This document shows positions 1 through 8,861 of a stretch of 56,944 nucleotides of DNA, one piece after another. The stretch lies in the NCBI GenBank assembly GCA_030065875.1, contig JASJCR010000028.1, positions 1-56,944 of the forward strand, given 5' to 3'. Source of the DNA: Ardenticatenaceae bacterium (GTDB lineage: Bacteria; Chloroflexota; Anaerolineae; Promineifilales; Promineifilaceae). The notes below the pieces were generated by a model that worked only from the letters and a program-made list of their open reading frames with translations, made no database searches and was not told where the DNA came from. The position numbers were made by a program, and so were the translations under genes. Within the stretch, counting starts at the first letter, position 1, and every line of letters begins with the position of its first letter.

Positions 1-123
1 ATCTCGGCTATGCGTCAGGAGTTTGGCGGGTGGTTTATCACGGCACAGATCGGCTTTACTCTGGCGCTGGCCTGGATCGCCGCCGTTCTCGTTTATCAGA
101 TCGGCACTGCGCTCTTCGTTTAA
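1..123 (+). CDS. feoB: C-terminal fragment of probable ferrous iron transporter B (FeoB)
   Basis: The frame is open from the window edge to a TAA at 121-123 and encodes 40 residues. These read as an amphipathic entry (AMRQEFGGW) followed by one membrane segment ending in VLVYQIG. This resembles the last transmembrane helix of FeoB, the GTP-dependent inner-membrane Fe(II) permease, whose C-terminus typically has an 'REFG...LAW..A.LVYQ.G' pattern. The G-protein domain would lie upstream of the window, so the call rests on a short tail only. The stop codon lies in the first bases of a dispersed repeat (TTAAG...), so the repeat may have supplied the terminus. Any polytopic membrane protein with a similar last helix remains possible. 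Confidence 0.6.
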   Translation: MSAMRQEFGGWFITAQIGFTLALAWIAAVLVYQIGTALFV

Positions 124-446
124 GTAGTCAGCAAAAATAAGTAGTCAGCAAAAAGTTTTGCATTTAAAAATCCGCAGATTACGCAGATGGCCGCAGATTT
201 TTCCCTGTAATCTGCGAACCTACGGTTCTGCGCTGCGCGCTCTGTGGACAAATTATTTTTTGAATATTTCTTGCATGTCACTTAAGTAGTTTGCAAAAAG
301 AGTTGTTAAAAAAAGCCACGGATTAACACGGATTTTCACAGATTTCTGTCTCTAATCTGCGAAAATCTGCGAACCTTTGGTTCACCCCTACGGGGTCTGC
401 GGACGATTTTCACGCGCTTTAATTATTTGTGAGACGAACCACTTAA
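119..446. repeat. Two adjacent copies of a dispersed repeat filling the feoB-glycosyltransferase gap
   Basis: This gap of more than 300 bases has no gene. It holds two diverged units, each starting with TTAAGTAGT(C/T)(A/T)GCAAAAA (about 119 and 282) and each ending near an inverted CACTTAA (about 278-285 and 440-446). Unit 1 also has a short tandem duplication of its first 17 bases (123-155) and a perfect 10-bp inverted pair, CGCAGATTAC at 173-182 and GTAATCTGCG at 207-216. Unit 2 (282-371) is nearly the same sequence as 40485-40575. The terminal TTAA supplies the stop of the upstream plus-strand gene (121-123) and of the downstream minus-strand gene (443-445). Confidence 0.8.
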
Positions 447-1675
447 ATGGCGTCTGAAAGTTGAGCATAGAACGAGAGAAATTCGGGCACAACCACTCGC
501 CAGTCGTACCGGGCGGCAAATTCCCGGCCGGAGGCGCTCAACCCCTGGCGCGCTGCCTCGTCATCCAGCAGCCGCAATATTTCCGAGGCAAATTCAGGTG
601 GACGATCGGCCAAAATGAGATGGCTGCTGTCGCTAAAATTAAACCCTTCAGCTCCGGCGCGGGTGGCGACCACCGCTTTTTGGGAAGCAAGCGCCTCGAG
701 CAGCTTGAGCCGGGTGCCGCTCCCCATGCGCAGGGGCAAAATTACGACCCTGGCTCCGGCCAAGTAGGGAGGAATTTCGGGGACAAACCCGGTTAGGGTT
801 ACGTTTGACCCGGCCTGCCTGGCGGCTGATTGCACCAGCGGGTGAGGCTGCTGACCGACGATGGCCAGGGACGTTTGCGGCCGTTTTTGCTCGATAAGGG
901 GCCAAATCTCGCGTAAAAACCAGACGATGCCGTCTACATTGGGCCGATAATCCATTTTTCCGGTAAAAAGCAGATCATACTGGGGATCTGAGGGCTCCGG
1001 TTGGACCCGATATTGGTTGATGTCGATGGTGTTGGGGATCACTTTAACCGGCCGTTTTACATGGGGGGCCAGCCGAGAGATGGTGTCCGCATCAGCCTGA
1101 CTAACGGCAACCACCCCATCCGCCTGGTGGCAAATCCAGCGTTCAAAGCGGCGAAGTTTGGCCACCTGTATCAGCGAATAGGCGGCGGCCGGCCAGCGGC
1201 GGGGCACTTTCAGATCGGTTAAGAAGGTGCGCCACTGTAAATCGGTTTCGGCGTTGTGATTGTCAAAGATGATTTTGGCCTGCGGCTGGTGTTGGCGGAT
1301 GAGCGGCAGGGAGCGGGCCAGCTCAATCCCTTCGATTTGCACGATATCAAACGGATGGCGGAGCATTTCTTCGAGCCGATCAAAATAAGACGGGGTGTGC
1401 AGCCGGTGGCCCATATCGGGGAAGGGGCTCAGCAGCATATCTCGCAGGCGGCGGCTGGTTGATCGGTGAGGTAGGGGCACAAAGGTGAAATTTTCGCATA
1501 GCGAATCTAGTTGGCCTTGATCCTCTGTTGTTGGCTTGGCGGCGGCAAAGGAGAGCAGAGAAACCTTATTTTTTTCAGCCAGCCCGCGCAGGATGTGATA
1601 GTTACGCAGGCTGGCTCCCTGCGTAGGCGGGTAGGGCAGGGCGGGCGTGAGCAAAAGGATACGCTGATTTTTCAT
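443..1675 (-). CDS. GT4-family glycosyltransferase
   Basis: The protein has about 410 residues and a GT-B fold. The N-terminal Rossmann half starts LLLTPALPYPPTQG, has DNHNAETD at about 138-145, and is followed by the linker GKMDYRPNVDG. The C-terminal nucleotide-sugar half has GSGTRLKLLEA from about 318 and VVATRAGAEGF. This layout resembles the TIGR03087-like glycosyltransferases of exopolysaccharide loci. Sugar and acceptor cannot be read from sequence. The ATG at 1673-1675 is chosen because it overlaps the stop of the upstream gene as ATGA, implying translational coupling; a longer upstream frame would run deep into that gene. The stop codon lies in a dispersed repeat. The product is presumably cytosolic or membrane-peripheral and works with its neighbour on a surface glycan. 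Confidence 0.85.
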   Translation of the reverse strand: MKNQRILLLTPALPYPPTQGASLRNYHILRGLAEKNKVSLLSFAAAKPTTEDQGQLDSLCENFTFVPLPHRSTSRRLRDMLLSPFPDMGHRLHTPSYFDRLEEMLRHPFDIVQIEGIELARSLPLIRQHQPQAKIIFDNHNAETDLQWRTFLTDLKVPRRWPAAAYSLIQVAKLRRFERWICHQADGVVAVSQADADTISRLAPHVKRPVKVIPNTIDINQYRVQPEPSDPQYDLLFTGKMDYRPNVDGIVWFLREIWPLIEQKRPQTSLAIVGQQPHPLVQSAARQAGSNVTLTGFVPEIPPYLAGARVVILPLRMGSGTRLKLLEALASQKAVVATRAGAEGFNFSDSSHLILADRPPEFASEILRLLDDEAARQGLSASGREFAARYDWRVVVPEFLSFYAQLSDAI

Positions 1676-2781
1676 AAGACCTGCCGGTATATTTGCAGCG
1701 TTTTTTTGGCGGCCGTCGACCAGGAAAACGTGCGGGCGTGGGCATGGCCACGGTTGATCATTTCCTGGCGCAGCGGCCGATCGCTCAGCACCTGATGCAG
1801 GGTTTCGGCCCATTGTTCAGGATTTTCCGGAGGCAGGATTTTTCCAGCATTGGCCGCAATTTCAGGCAGCGAGCCCCGATCGCTGACGACAATCGGACAG
1901 CCACAGTTGAGCGCCTCCAGGGCTGGTAGGCCAAATCCTTCGTAGTGGGAGGGGGTGACCAACACCCCGGCCGCATGGTAGAGGTGGGCCAGCGGCTTAT
2001 CAAAAACACCGCTTAAGCGACGAATAAACGGCTTGATTTTGAATTGGTCGATCGAGGCATAAATCTCTTCAGTGAGCCAGCCATCACGGCCGACCAGAAC
2101 AAGAGGCACGTCAACCCCATATTCCTGGCGCAGCAGACGATATGCTTCAAATAAGAGGGGATAATTTTTGCGCGGTTCAACTGTCCCGACCGCCAGAATA
2201 AAACCGCGCTTTAACTGGTGTTTTTGCAGCGTCTCATCAATTTCCTCTTCGCTATATTTTTGGCGATAGACATCATTAACAGATAAATAAACCGTGGTGA
2301 CTTTTTCAGCCGGCACGCCGAGCATCTCGATCAAATCCTGGCGGGTTTTTTCGCTGTCGGCCGATATGTGATCGGCCGTCCTGACCGCCCACTGGATTTG
2401 ATCGCGATAGTAACGAAGCGATTCTGCGGTTAAAAATTGGGGGAAATAAAGAAAATTGAGGTCGTGAACGGTGATAATTTTGCGCCGGCCGCCCAAGCGC
2501 GGCGGGATGAAGTCCGGGCTGTGGATGATATCTGCCCGTCGCAGCAGCAGTTCTAAACTCAGCGTAACCCCTTCCCAGCGGTGATGGCAAGGGGTAAAGG
2601 CATTGACTCGCTTAAAATTGCCCTGTTTGGGGGTGTAATCGGCCGGATCCTTGCCCATGTGCAAGATTTGATAGGTTGATTCGCGATCAATTTTTGCTAG
2701 AGCTTCGATGAGGTGAAGGGTGTATTGGCTAATGCCCCCTCGTTGATAAAAGGGCAGCCGACTGTCGATGATGATGTGCAT
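1672..2781 (-). CDS. GT4-family glycosyltransferase (mannosyltransferase-like)
   Basis: The protein has 369 residues. The N-terminus MHIIIDSRLPFYQRGGISQY has the glycine-rich loop typical of GT4 enzymes related to MtfB/WbdB mannosyltransferases. The central linker is VGTVEPRKNYPLLFEAY, and the C-terminal EX7E-type signature is EGFGLPALEALNCG from about residue 281, followed by PIVVSDRGSLPEIA. The family transfers a sugar from a nucleotide donor to a lipid-linked or glycan acceptor at the inner face of the membrane. The gene overlaps the following glycosyltransferase by four bases (ATGA at 1672-1675), so the two form one unit transcribed toward feoB. Donor and acceptor are unknown. The region upstream (2782-3014) contains heptamer repeats. 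Confidence 0.88.
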   Translation of the reverse strand: MHIIIDSRLPFYQRGGISQYTLHLIEALAKIDRESTYQILHMGKDPADYTPKQGNFKRVNAFTPCHHRWEGVTLSLELLLRRADIIHSPDFIPPRLGGRRKIITVHDLNFLYFPQFLTAESLRYYRDQIQWAVRTADHISADSEKTRQDLIEMLGVPAEKVTTVYLSVNDVYRQKYSEEEIDETLQKHQLKRGFILAVGTVEPRKNYPLLFEAYRLLRQEYGVDVPLVLVGRDGWLTEEIYASIDQFKIKPFIRRLSGVFDKPLAHLYHAAGVLVTPSHYEGFGLPALEALNCGCPIVVSDRGSLPEIAANAGKILPPENPEQWAETLHQVLSDRPLRQEMINRGHAHARTFSWSTAAKKTLQIYRQVL

Positions 2782-2813
2782 GAGGGGTATATTTTACGGA
2801 AAAAAGGAGGGAA

Positions 2814-2928
2814 AGACCACAGACCACAGACCACAGACGACAGAGTCGTGATGATGATAATCGATTCGTTGGATGGCAGTCTGTGACCTGTTGTCTGAAG
2901 TCTGAAGTCTGAAGTCTGTTGTCTGCCA
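2814..2928. repeat. Inverted pair of CAGACnn heptamer arrays
   Basis: The left arm (2814-2843) is CCACAGA repeated with 7-base periodicity. The right arm (2877-2928) is a 7-base array of TCTGAAG/TCTGTTG, the reverse-complement sense. A loop of about 33 bases separates them, so the transcript could fold into a long imperfect hairpin. The same design recurs at 14027-14113 and 27779-27860, with a left arm alone at 8747-8790. Confidence 0.85.
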
Positions 2929-2946
2929 AGTTTTTTCTAAGCCCAT

Positions 2947-2975
2947 ATGACACCTGTCCCATGAAACGTTATAAT
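2947..2975 (+). promoter_or_regulatory. Near-consensus sigma70-type promoter
   Basis: The -35 ATGACA (2947-2952) is separated by exactly 17 bases from a perfect -10 TATAAT (2970-2975). It lies 39 bases upstream of the ATG of the coiled-coil gene at 3015 and just outside the heptamer repeat. It is the best-matching promoter in the window and probably drives the coiled-coil gene and selB. Confidence 0.75.
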
Positions 2976-3014
2976 GCACGACTAGTTTACCGCAGCTGGT
3001 AACGGAGAAAGAGT

Positions 3015-4274
3015 ATGACCCAAGCAAGCAAAGGCGCGGTGCAGCGCCACGAATTGGAAGAGTTAGCCGCTCGCGTTGCGTATCTTGACGAGGATAGACG
3101 AAAAACAGCCCGACTTTTGGGTACGTTAGAGCAAAAATTAGCGGAACAAGAGCAAACAATCGCCAGCCGGGAGCAGCGCATTAAAGATTTGGAAGCGCGT
3201 CTGGCTGAGGCTACTTTCGCTTTAAACCGCGCTTCGGTAATTGATGCCACTTTGGATCAGTTTAAAGACGAAATCGTGATTATGACTGAGCAGTACGACA
3301 GTCGCCACACGCGGGAAATCAAAGAAATTGAGCGCCTGCGCCGGGCGGAATATGAATCGGTCCAGCGCGATTTGGCCCAGCTGCGAAAGGAGCAGCCCGC
3401 ATATAAACGTCTTTTTGATGATATGGAACTGCGCCAGGCGGAAGAATCTCGGCTGGCGACGATGATTGGCAAATTGCAAACGCGGGTTTCGGCCGTAGAC
3501 AATCGCATCGAATCATGGGATCGCGAGATCTCGTTTGTCACGGCGAACGATCAGCAGCGAGCTAAAGCTCTAACCGGCCTCGAAGGTGAAATTTTGGAGT
3601 ATAAGCGCAAGCTGGAGGCCGGTCAGGGGCGTGTCGAAACGCTGGCCCATACCATTTTGCGAGCCGAGCAAGAGGCGCAAAACTTTAACCAAATGTACGG
3701 TGAGCTCCAGCAAATGGTTAAGAGCTGGGTTGACCAGGTTCAACTCGGGGAATTTGAACGAAATCAGCGAATTAATAAATACAACGAGGTGATCGAATCT
3801 TATAAAGAATCGATGGCCCAGTACGCCCGAGAGTGGTCGACCTTTGTCGAGCAAAATAACGCCGCGCGCATGGCGGTGCAAACGATTAATGATTGGCAGC
3901 AGCAGCTTGAACAGCAGCAGCGGGAAATGTCGGAGCTGTCGCGGGTGGAAATTAATCGAATGCAGGTTCGCTGGGACAATTTCCTGGCCGATATCGAAAA
4001 GCGGTGGCGAACATTTGAAGTGGAGCAGGAGCAGAAGCTGGCTGAAGGGCTCCGGCGAGACAAATCGATCGAAGAGCAGATTTTTGACCTTCAGGAACAG
4101 CTCAAATCATTGATTTCCGAAAAAGAATCTTTATGGCGGGTGAATTCCGCCCAGCTGGATGCGATCAAGCAGCTGCCGCGAATTTGGCTGGAGGAGGTTG
4201 AAAAAGCGCGTTCCCGCGATCCAAACCGCCGGCGGGAGCCATCGCTGGTTCAGGTTGAAGACGATTTGCTTTAA
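3015..4274 (+). CDS. Coiled-coil protein of unknown function
   Basis: The protein has 419 residues and is almost entirely charged heptad-type helix (rich in E, R, Q and K, with few Gly or Pro), with no signal peptide and no membrane segment. It starts [20 protein letters not shown] and ends with a short basic and then acidic tail (RDPNRRREP... EDDLL). A GGAGAAAG ribosome site lies 5 bases before the ATG. I recognise no enzymatic motif; it resembles SMC-arm or myosin-tail-like cytoskeletal or scaffold proteins only in composition. The stop is six bases before selB, so the two are probably co-transcribed from the strong promoter at 2947-2975. The function is not inferable from sequence. Confidence 0.85.
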   Translation: MTQASKGAVQRHELEELAARVAYLDEDRRKTARLLGTLEQKLAEQEQTIASREQRIKDLEARLAEATFALNRASVIDATLDQFKDEIVIMTEQYDSRHTREIKEIERLRRAEYESVQRDLAQLRKEQPAYKRLFDDMELRQAEESRLATMIGKLQTRVSAVDNRIESWDREISFVTANDQQRAKALTGLEGEILEYKRKLEAGQGRVETLAHTILRAEQEAQNFNQMYGELQQMVKSWVDQVQLGEFERNQRINKYNEVIESYKESMAQYAREWSTFVEQNNAARMAVQTINDWQQQLEQQQREMSELSRVEINRMQVRWDNFLADIEKRWRTFEVEQEQKLAEGLRRDKSIEEQIFDLQEQLKSLISEKESLWRVNSAQLDAIKQLPRIWLEEVEKARSRDPNRRREPSLVQVEDDLL

Positions 4275-4280
4275 AATGCT

Positions 4281-6140
4281 ATGTATGTCATTGGAACAGC
4301 GGGCCACGTAGACCACGGCAAATCAACCCTGGTGAGGGCGTTAACCGGGATCGATCCGGATCGGCTGCGAGAAGAGAAGCAGCGGGAAATGACCATCGAT
4401 TTGGGATTTGCCTGGTTGACGCTAGACGGGGTCGAGGGGGAGGTGGGTCTTGTTGACGTGCCCGGTCACCGTGACTTCATCGAAAATATGCTGGCCGGGG
4501 TTGGAGGAATTGACCTGGCGATGTTGGTCATCGCTGCTGATGAGGGGATGATGCCGCAATCTCAGGAGCATCTAGCGATTTTAGATTTGCTGCAGGTCAA
4601 AAGCGGTTTGGTTGCCCTCACCAAAATTGATCTTGTTGAAGACGACGAGTGGATTGATCTGGTAACCCTGGAAATCAGCGAAGCGCTTGAGGGGACCGTT
4701 TTGGAAGGGGCACCGATTGTGCCGGTTGCTGCTCTGGCCGGTACCGGGTTGGATAAGCTGAAGCAGGAGATTGCGGCCCAGCTGGATCGGGCGGAGAAAC
4801 GGCCGGACAACGGCCGGGCTCGCTTACCGATTGATCGGGTGTTTTCGCTGACAGGTTTTGGAACCATTGTAACCGGCACCCTGCTGGACGGCCGGTTTTC
4901 TGTGGGTCAGACAATTGAAATTTTACCGCAGCAGCTGAAAGGGCGCATTCGCGGGCTGCAAAGCCACAAAACCAAGAAAAACGATGTCGAACCGGGCAGC
5001 CGCGTGGCTGTCAACATCACCGGGATCGAAAAAAATGATATTGCTCGCGGCAACGTGCTCGCGGCGGAGGGATCGCTGCGCCCCACTATTTTGATAGATA
5101 CCGCCTATGATCATTTGGCGGCGGCCGGTCACCCGCTCAAGCACAACGCCACCGTAAAATTGTTTGTGGGGTCAGCTGAAATTTTGGCCCGCACGCGCGT
5201 TCTGGGGCAGCGGGAAATTAAGCCCGGTGAGAGCGGTTGGGTCCAATTTGTGATGCAGGAACCAGCGGCCGTCTTGCGCGGGGATCGCTTTATATTGCGG
5301 CGGCCGTCACCGCCCGCCACGATTGGCGGCGGCCGCATCCTCGATCCGCATCCCGGCCGCCAACACCGTCGTTTTCGGCCTGAAGTGGTTGAACGGCTCA
5401 AAACGCTCGAACAGGGGACCCCTGGCGAGCTTTTGCTGCAGAAGTTGATGCGGGTTGATCCGGTAAACATCAATAAATTTAAGCGGCAGTCCGGTTTGGA
5501 AGAAAGTGATTTTCAGCTGGCGCTGGATGAAATCCTGGGGGATCAATCCGCTTTGCGGTTTGAGAACCAGCTTCTCTCAAGCGCCAAATTTCAGCGTTAT
5601 ATCGTGAATGCCCATAACTTGGTGGCCGATTTCCATCAAAAAAACCCGCTTCGTTTGGGTATGTCGCTGGAAGAGGTGCGCAGCCGCGAGGGGATTCCGG
5701 CCGCGGTTTTACCGGCCGTGATTGCGGCTACCGATTTGGTTCAGGAGGGCGGCCTCTTGCGCCAGCCGACCCATCAGGTCAAATTTGATCAACCAACTCA
5801 GCAAAAAATTGACCGGTTGCTGCAAACAATCGATCGGGCCGGGATCGAGACATTATCGGCCAAGGCGTGTAAGGCGCAGGTTGGAGAGACGGTTTATTTC
5901 GCCCTGCTAGATTTAGGGAAGCTCATTCAGGTTGGGGATGATCTCGTTTATCGGCCCGAGGCTTTTCGCAAATACCAGGAACAACTCATTTCGTTTATCG
6001 ATAAAAAAGGGCAGGTCACGGCCGCGGAAGTTCGCGATTTATGGGGAACGAGCCGCAAATACGCGATCGGATTCCTGGAATATTTCGATCAGAAGAAAAT
6101 TACGCGTCGGGTGGGGGATCACCGATCGTTAATTGGCTAA
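4281..6140 (+). CDS. selB: Selenocysteine-specific translation elongation factor SelB
   Basis: The protein has 619 residues, about the length of E. coli SelB. The GTPase domain carries G1 GHVDHGKST (8-16), the switch region with [11 protein letters not shown]3 DVPGH (59-63) and G4 TKID (114-117). EF-Tu-like beta domains follow (for example [17 protein letters not shown]), and the last roughly 240 residues look like winged-helix repeats that bind the mRNA SECIS hairpin. SelB delivers Sec-tRNA to UGA codons at the ribosome. No selA, selD, selC or selenoprotein was seen in this window. The start has no clear ribosome site and lies six bases after the coiled-coil gene, suggesting coupled translation. 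Confidence 0.95.
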   Translation: MYVIGTAGHVDHGKSTLVRALTGIDPDRLREEKQREMTIDLGFAWLTLDGVEGEVGLVDVPGHRDFIENMLAGVGGIDLAMLVIAADEGMMPQSQEHLAILDLLQVKSGLVALTKIDLVEDDEWIDLVTLEISEALEGTVLEGAPIVPVAALAGTGLDKLKQEIAAQLDRAEKRPDNGRARLPIDRVFSLTGFGTIVTGTLLDGRFSVGQTIEILPQQLKGRIRGLQSHKTKKNDVEPGSRVAVNITGIEKNDIARGNVLAAEGSLRPTILIDTAYDHLAAAGHPLKHNATVKLFVGSAEILARTRVLGQREIKPGESGWVQFVMQEPAAVLRGDRFILRRPSPPATIGGGRILDPHPGRQHRRFRPEVVERLKTLEQGTPGELLLQKLMRVDPVNINKFKRQSGLEESDFQLALDEILGDQSALRFENQLLSSAKFQRYIVNAHNLVADFHQKNPLRLGMSLEEVRSREGIPAAVLPAVIAATDLVQEGGLLRQPTHQVKFDQPTQQKIDRLLQTIDRAGIETLSAKACKAQVGETVYFALLDLGKLIQVGDDLVYRPEAFRKYQEQLISFIDKKGQVTAAEVRDLWGTSRKYAIGFLEYFDQKKITRRVGDHRSLIG

Positions 6141-6233
6141 GTTCACCAGTTGATCTATCATAAACCGGATATACTGCCAATCAGCTCGGTTGGTCAAGTA
6201 GCAAACCATTTTTCAGGCGGGTGAGAGGTCGAA

Positions 6234-8744
6234 GTGGCAGCAAAAAAGAAAAGAGATGTCGAATCGGAAGCGATGAGCTATCGTCGTCGCTATCAGGGAT
6301 TGGTGAGCGTACGCAGCAAGGTGCAGGTTCGGGATTCCAAGGCGTTGAGCCTGGTGTATTCGCCGGGTGTTGCTGAACCATGCCTGGAAATTGCCCGAAA
6401 CCCGGCCCGGTCTTTTGATGTAACCTGCCGGGGAAATTTTGTGGCGATCGTGTCAAATGGGTCGGCCGCCTACGGATTGGGAGACATTGGTCCGGAAGCG
6501 ATATTGCCCATTCTGGAAAGCAAGGCGGTCATCCTCAAAAACTTTGCCGGGGTAGACGCGTTGCCGATTGCGATCAATGCGGAGCACACCGGTGAGTTTG
6601 TCGACGTCGTTTTAAACTTAAGCCCTACTTTTGGGGCGGTTAGCGTTGAAGACGTTTCTTCACCCCGCTGTATTTCGATTACGAGGCGGCTGGCCTATGC
6701 CTTAAACATACCGGTGATCAACAACCATCAGGAGGGGATAGCCATCGGCGTGTTGGCCGGATTAATGAATGCGGCCAAAGTGGTGCAGAAAAACCCCACC
6801 GAAATGAAAATCGTGATTAACGGGGCGGCCGCGGCCGGATTGGGAACCGCCCTGCTTCTCCATCATTACGGGATCCAGGATGTAATTGTCTGCGACCAGG
6901 TTGGCTCAATTTACAATTACCGGCCGCACCACATGAATTGGGGGAAGTGGGAGATCGCCAAAGTCAGTAACCCGCACAGCGAGCAGGGGACGCTGCAAGA
7001 GGTGATGCACGACGCGGATGCCTACATCGGGTTTGCCCCGGGCGATATTTCCGCAAAAGACGTTAAACGCATGGCTTCCTCTCCGATTGTTTTTATGTTT
7101 CACGAGCCGCTGAACGTTTCACCCAGAGATCTGGAGCTGGCCGGGGCGGCCGTGGTGGCTACCGCTCATTCAACTTATCCGAACCATATGGACGTCACCG
7201 CGGTTTTGCCGGGGGTCTTTCGAGGGTTGCTCGACGTGCGGGCTTCGAAATTTTCCGTTCACGCTCAAATCGCGGCCGCTCAGGCGGTGGCTGATGTGGT
7301 GACTCCGGAAGAGCTGCATCCTTACTACATTTATCCAAAGGTGATTGATTATCGGGTGGCCCCGGCCGTGGCTGCAGCGGTGGCCAAGGTGATGTTGGAG
7401 GACGGGCTGGCCAAACAAAAAGATATAACGCCGGAAGAGATATTTGAAAAAACGCGCCGGTTTGTTTATGAAGGGCATTTACCGGTTCCGCCAAAGAGCG
7501 ATCGAGAGATGACCCTGGCTGAAGAATCGTTGGATTTGCACGATCGATTTGACGGCGTTTTGGAGATAAAAAGCAATATTCCGGTGAAGGACGAGTTTAT
7601 CCTGCGTCAATTTTACCTGATGCCGGAGGCGATGGAACCGGCCGAAATTATCGCTCGCGATCGCAGCCAGGTGTTTGAAGTCACCGCTCGCGGGAATTTG
7701 GTGGGGGTGGTTTCTGACGGCAGCGCGGTTTTGGGGCTGGGGAATATCGGCAGTCGGGCGGCGCTGCCGGTCATGGAAGGCAAATCCATTCTCTTTCACA
7801 CCTTTGCCGGCGTCGAGGCGTTTCCGATTTGCCTGAACACGCAGGATGTCGAAGAAATTATTGAGATTGTGAAGCGGATGGAGCCAACTTTTGGGGGAAT
7901 CAACCTGGAAGATATCAGCGCTCCCCGCTGTTTTGAGATCGAAGAACGATTAAAAGAGATCATGGATATTCCGGTTTTCCATGATGACCAACACGGCACG
8001 GCCGTGGTGGCCCTGGCCGGCATCATGAACGCCTGCCGTTTGACCGGTAAGCATCCCAGTCAGCTAAGCGTGGCGGTCAACGGGGCTGGCGCGGCCGGGG
8101 TGGCCGTCACCAAACTCCTCCAGGTGTTGGGGATAGAGGATATCGTCATGCTGGACAGCAAGGGGGCGCTGAGCCGGAAAAACAAAGCTCTGCGGGGCAT
8201 CAAAGCGCGCATGGCTAGAGAAACCAATCCGGATAACCTGGTCGGAAAGCTCGATAAAATTATTCAAAAACGGGATGTATTTATCGGGGTCTCGGTGGCT
8301 GGGGTTTTGACCCCCAAAATGGTGAAGAGCATGGCCAAAGATCCGATTATCTTCGCCCTGGCCAACCCGATCCCGGAGATTATGCCGGAGCTAGCTTTTG
8401 AGGCGGGCGCATCGGTTGTGGCCACCGGCCGCAGCGACATGCCCAATCAGGTGAACAACTCCCTGGCATTCCCCGGCATTTTTCGCGGTGCTCTCGATAC
8501 GCGAGTGCCCAAAATCACCGATGAGATGAAGATTGCGGCCGCGAATGCCATCGCCCATCTGGTGACGGATAAAGATTTACGGCCGGATTATATCATTCCT
8601 CGCAGCACCGATTTTTCAGTGGCCCCGGCCGTGGCAGAAGCGGTGGCTCAGGTGGCGCTCGATTGCGGTCTGGCTCGCAAAAAGGTGGATCCGGCCGATA
8701 TCGCGGAGCGGGTGCGGCGGTTTGTGTATGAAAAAAGGGATTAA
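6234..8744 (+). CDS. Tandem double malic enzyme (two malic-enzyme halves in one chain)
   Basis: The protein has 836 residues. Two full malic-enzyme modules (about 14-415 and 430-836) align with a nearly constant offset of 420 residues. Malic enzyme decarboxylates malate to pyruvate with NAD(P)+ and a divalent metal. The first half keeps the catalytic Tyr motif LVY(42)SPGVAEP and Lys102 (LKNFAGVD), but has INNHQEG (162-168) where the metal-binding FHDDQHG should be, GAAAAG for GAGAAG, and HEPLN for ANPIP. The second half keeps Glu559-Asp560, Asp584-Asp585, GAGAAG and ALANPIPEI, but has an altered tyrosine motif (FY461LMPEAMEP) and His522 in place of the lysine. E. coli MaeB instead carries a phosphotransacetylase-like tail, so this is a different architecture. 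It starts ATG-like at a GTG (6234) without a strong ribosome site. Confidence 0.9.
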   Translation: MAAKKKRDVESEAMSYRRRYQGLVSVRSKVQVRDSKALSLVYSPGVAEPCLEIARNPARSFDVTCRGNFVAIVSNGSAAYGLGDIGPEAILPILESKAVILKNFAGVDALPIAINAEHTGEFVDVVLNLSPTFGAVSVEDVSSPRCISITRRLAYALNIPVINNHQEGIAIGVLAGLMNAAKVVQKNPTEMKIVINGAAAAGLGTALLLHHYGIQDVIVCDQVGSIYNYRPHHMNWGKWEIAKVSNPHSEQGTLQEVMHDADAYIGFAPGDISAKDVKRMASSPIVFMFHEPLNVSPRDLELAGAAVVATAHSTYPNHMDVTAVLPGVFRGLLDVRASKFSVHAQIAAAQAVADVVTPEELHPYYIYPKVIDYRVAPAVAAAVAKVMLEDGLAKQKDITPEEIFEKTRRFVYEGHLPVPPKSDREMTLAEESLDLHDRFDGVLEIKSNIPVKDEFILRQFYLMPEAMEPAEIIARDRSQVFEVTARGNLVGVVSDGSAVLGLGNIGSRAALPVMEGKSILFHTFAGVEAFPICLNTQDVEEIIEIVKRMEPTFGGINLEDISAPRCFEIEERLKEIMDIPVFHDDQHGTAVVALAGIMNACRLTGKHPSQLSVAVNGAGAAGVAVTKLLQVLGIEDIVMLDSKGALSRKNKALRGIKARMARETNPDNLVGKLDKIIQKRDVFIGVSVAGVLTPKMVKSMAKDPIIFALANPIPEIMPELAFEAGASVVATGRSDMPNQVNNSLAFPGIFRGALDTRVPKITDEMKIAAANAIAHLVTDKDLRPDYIIPRSTDFSVAPAVAEAVAQVALDCGLARKKVDPADIAERVRRFVYEKRD

Positions 8745-8746
8745 AA

Positions 8747-8790
8747 ACCACAGACATCAGACATCAGACTTCAGACCACAGACTTCAGAT
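8747..8790. repeat. CAGACnn heptamer array (single arm)
   Basis: About six consecutive 7-base units (CAGACAT, CAGACAT, CAGACTT, CAGACCA, CAGACTT, CAGATGA) begin three bases after the malic-enzyme stop. This is the same family as at 2814, 14027 and 27779, but no inverted right arm is visible before the next gene. Confidence 0.85.
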
Positions 8791-8861
8791 GAGAGATTAA
8801 GAGATGAATTATCACAACCACGTTAATCCCTTTTTCTCTAAACTTTTAACTGAGGACTTTT

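Noticed and set aside
2814..2928. CRISPR array from the periodic repeats
   Set aside because: The units are only 7 bases, without unique spacers of constant length and without cas genes.
6234..7500. First malic-enzyme half as a decayed pseudogene
   Set aside because: The frame is intact, has no stop or frameshift, and retains Tyr42 and Lys102, so selection appears to act on it.
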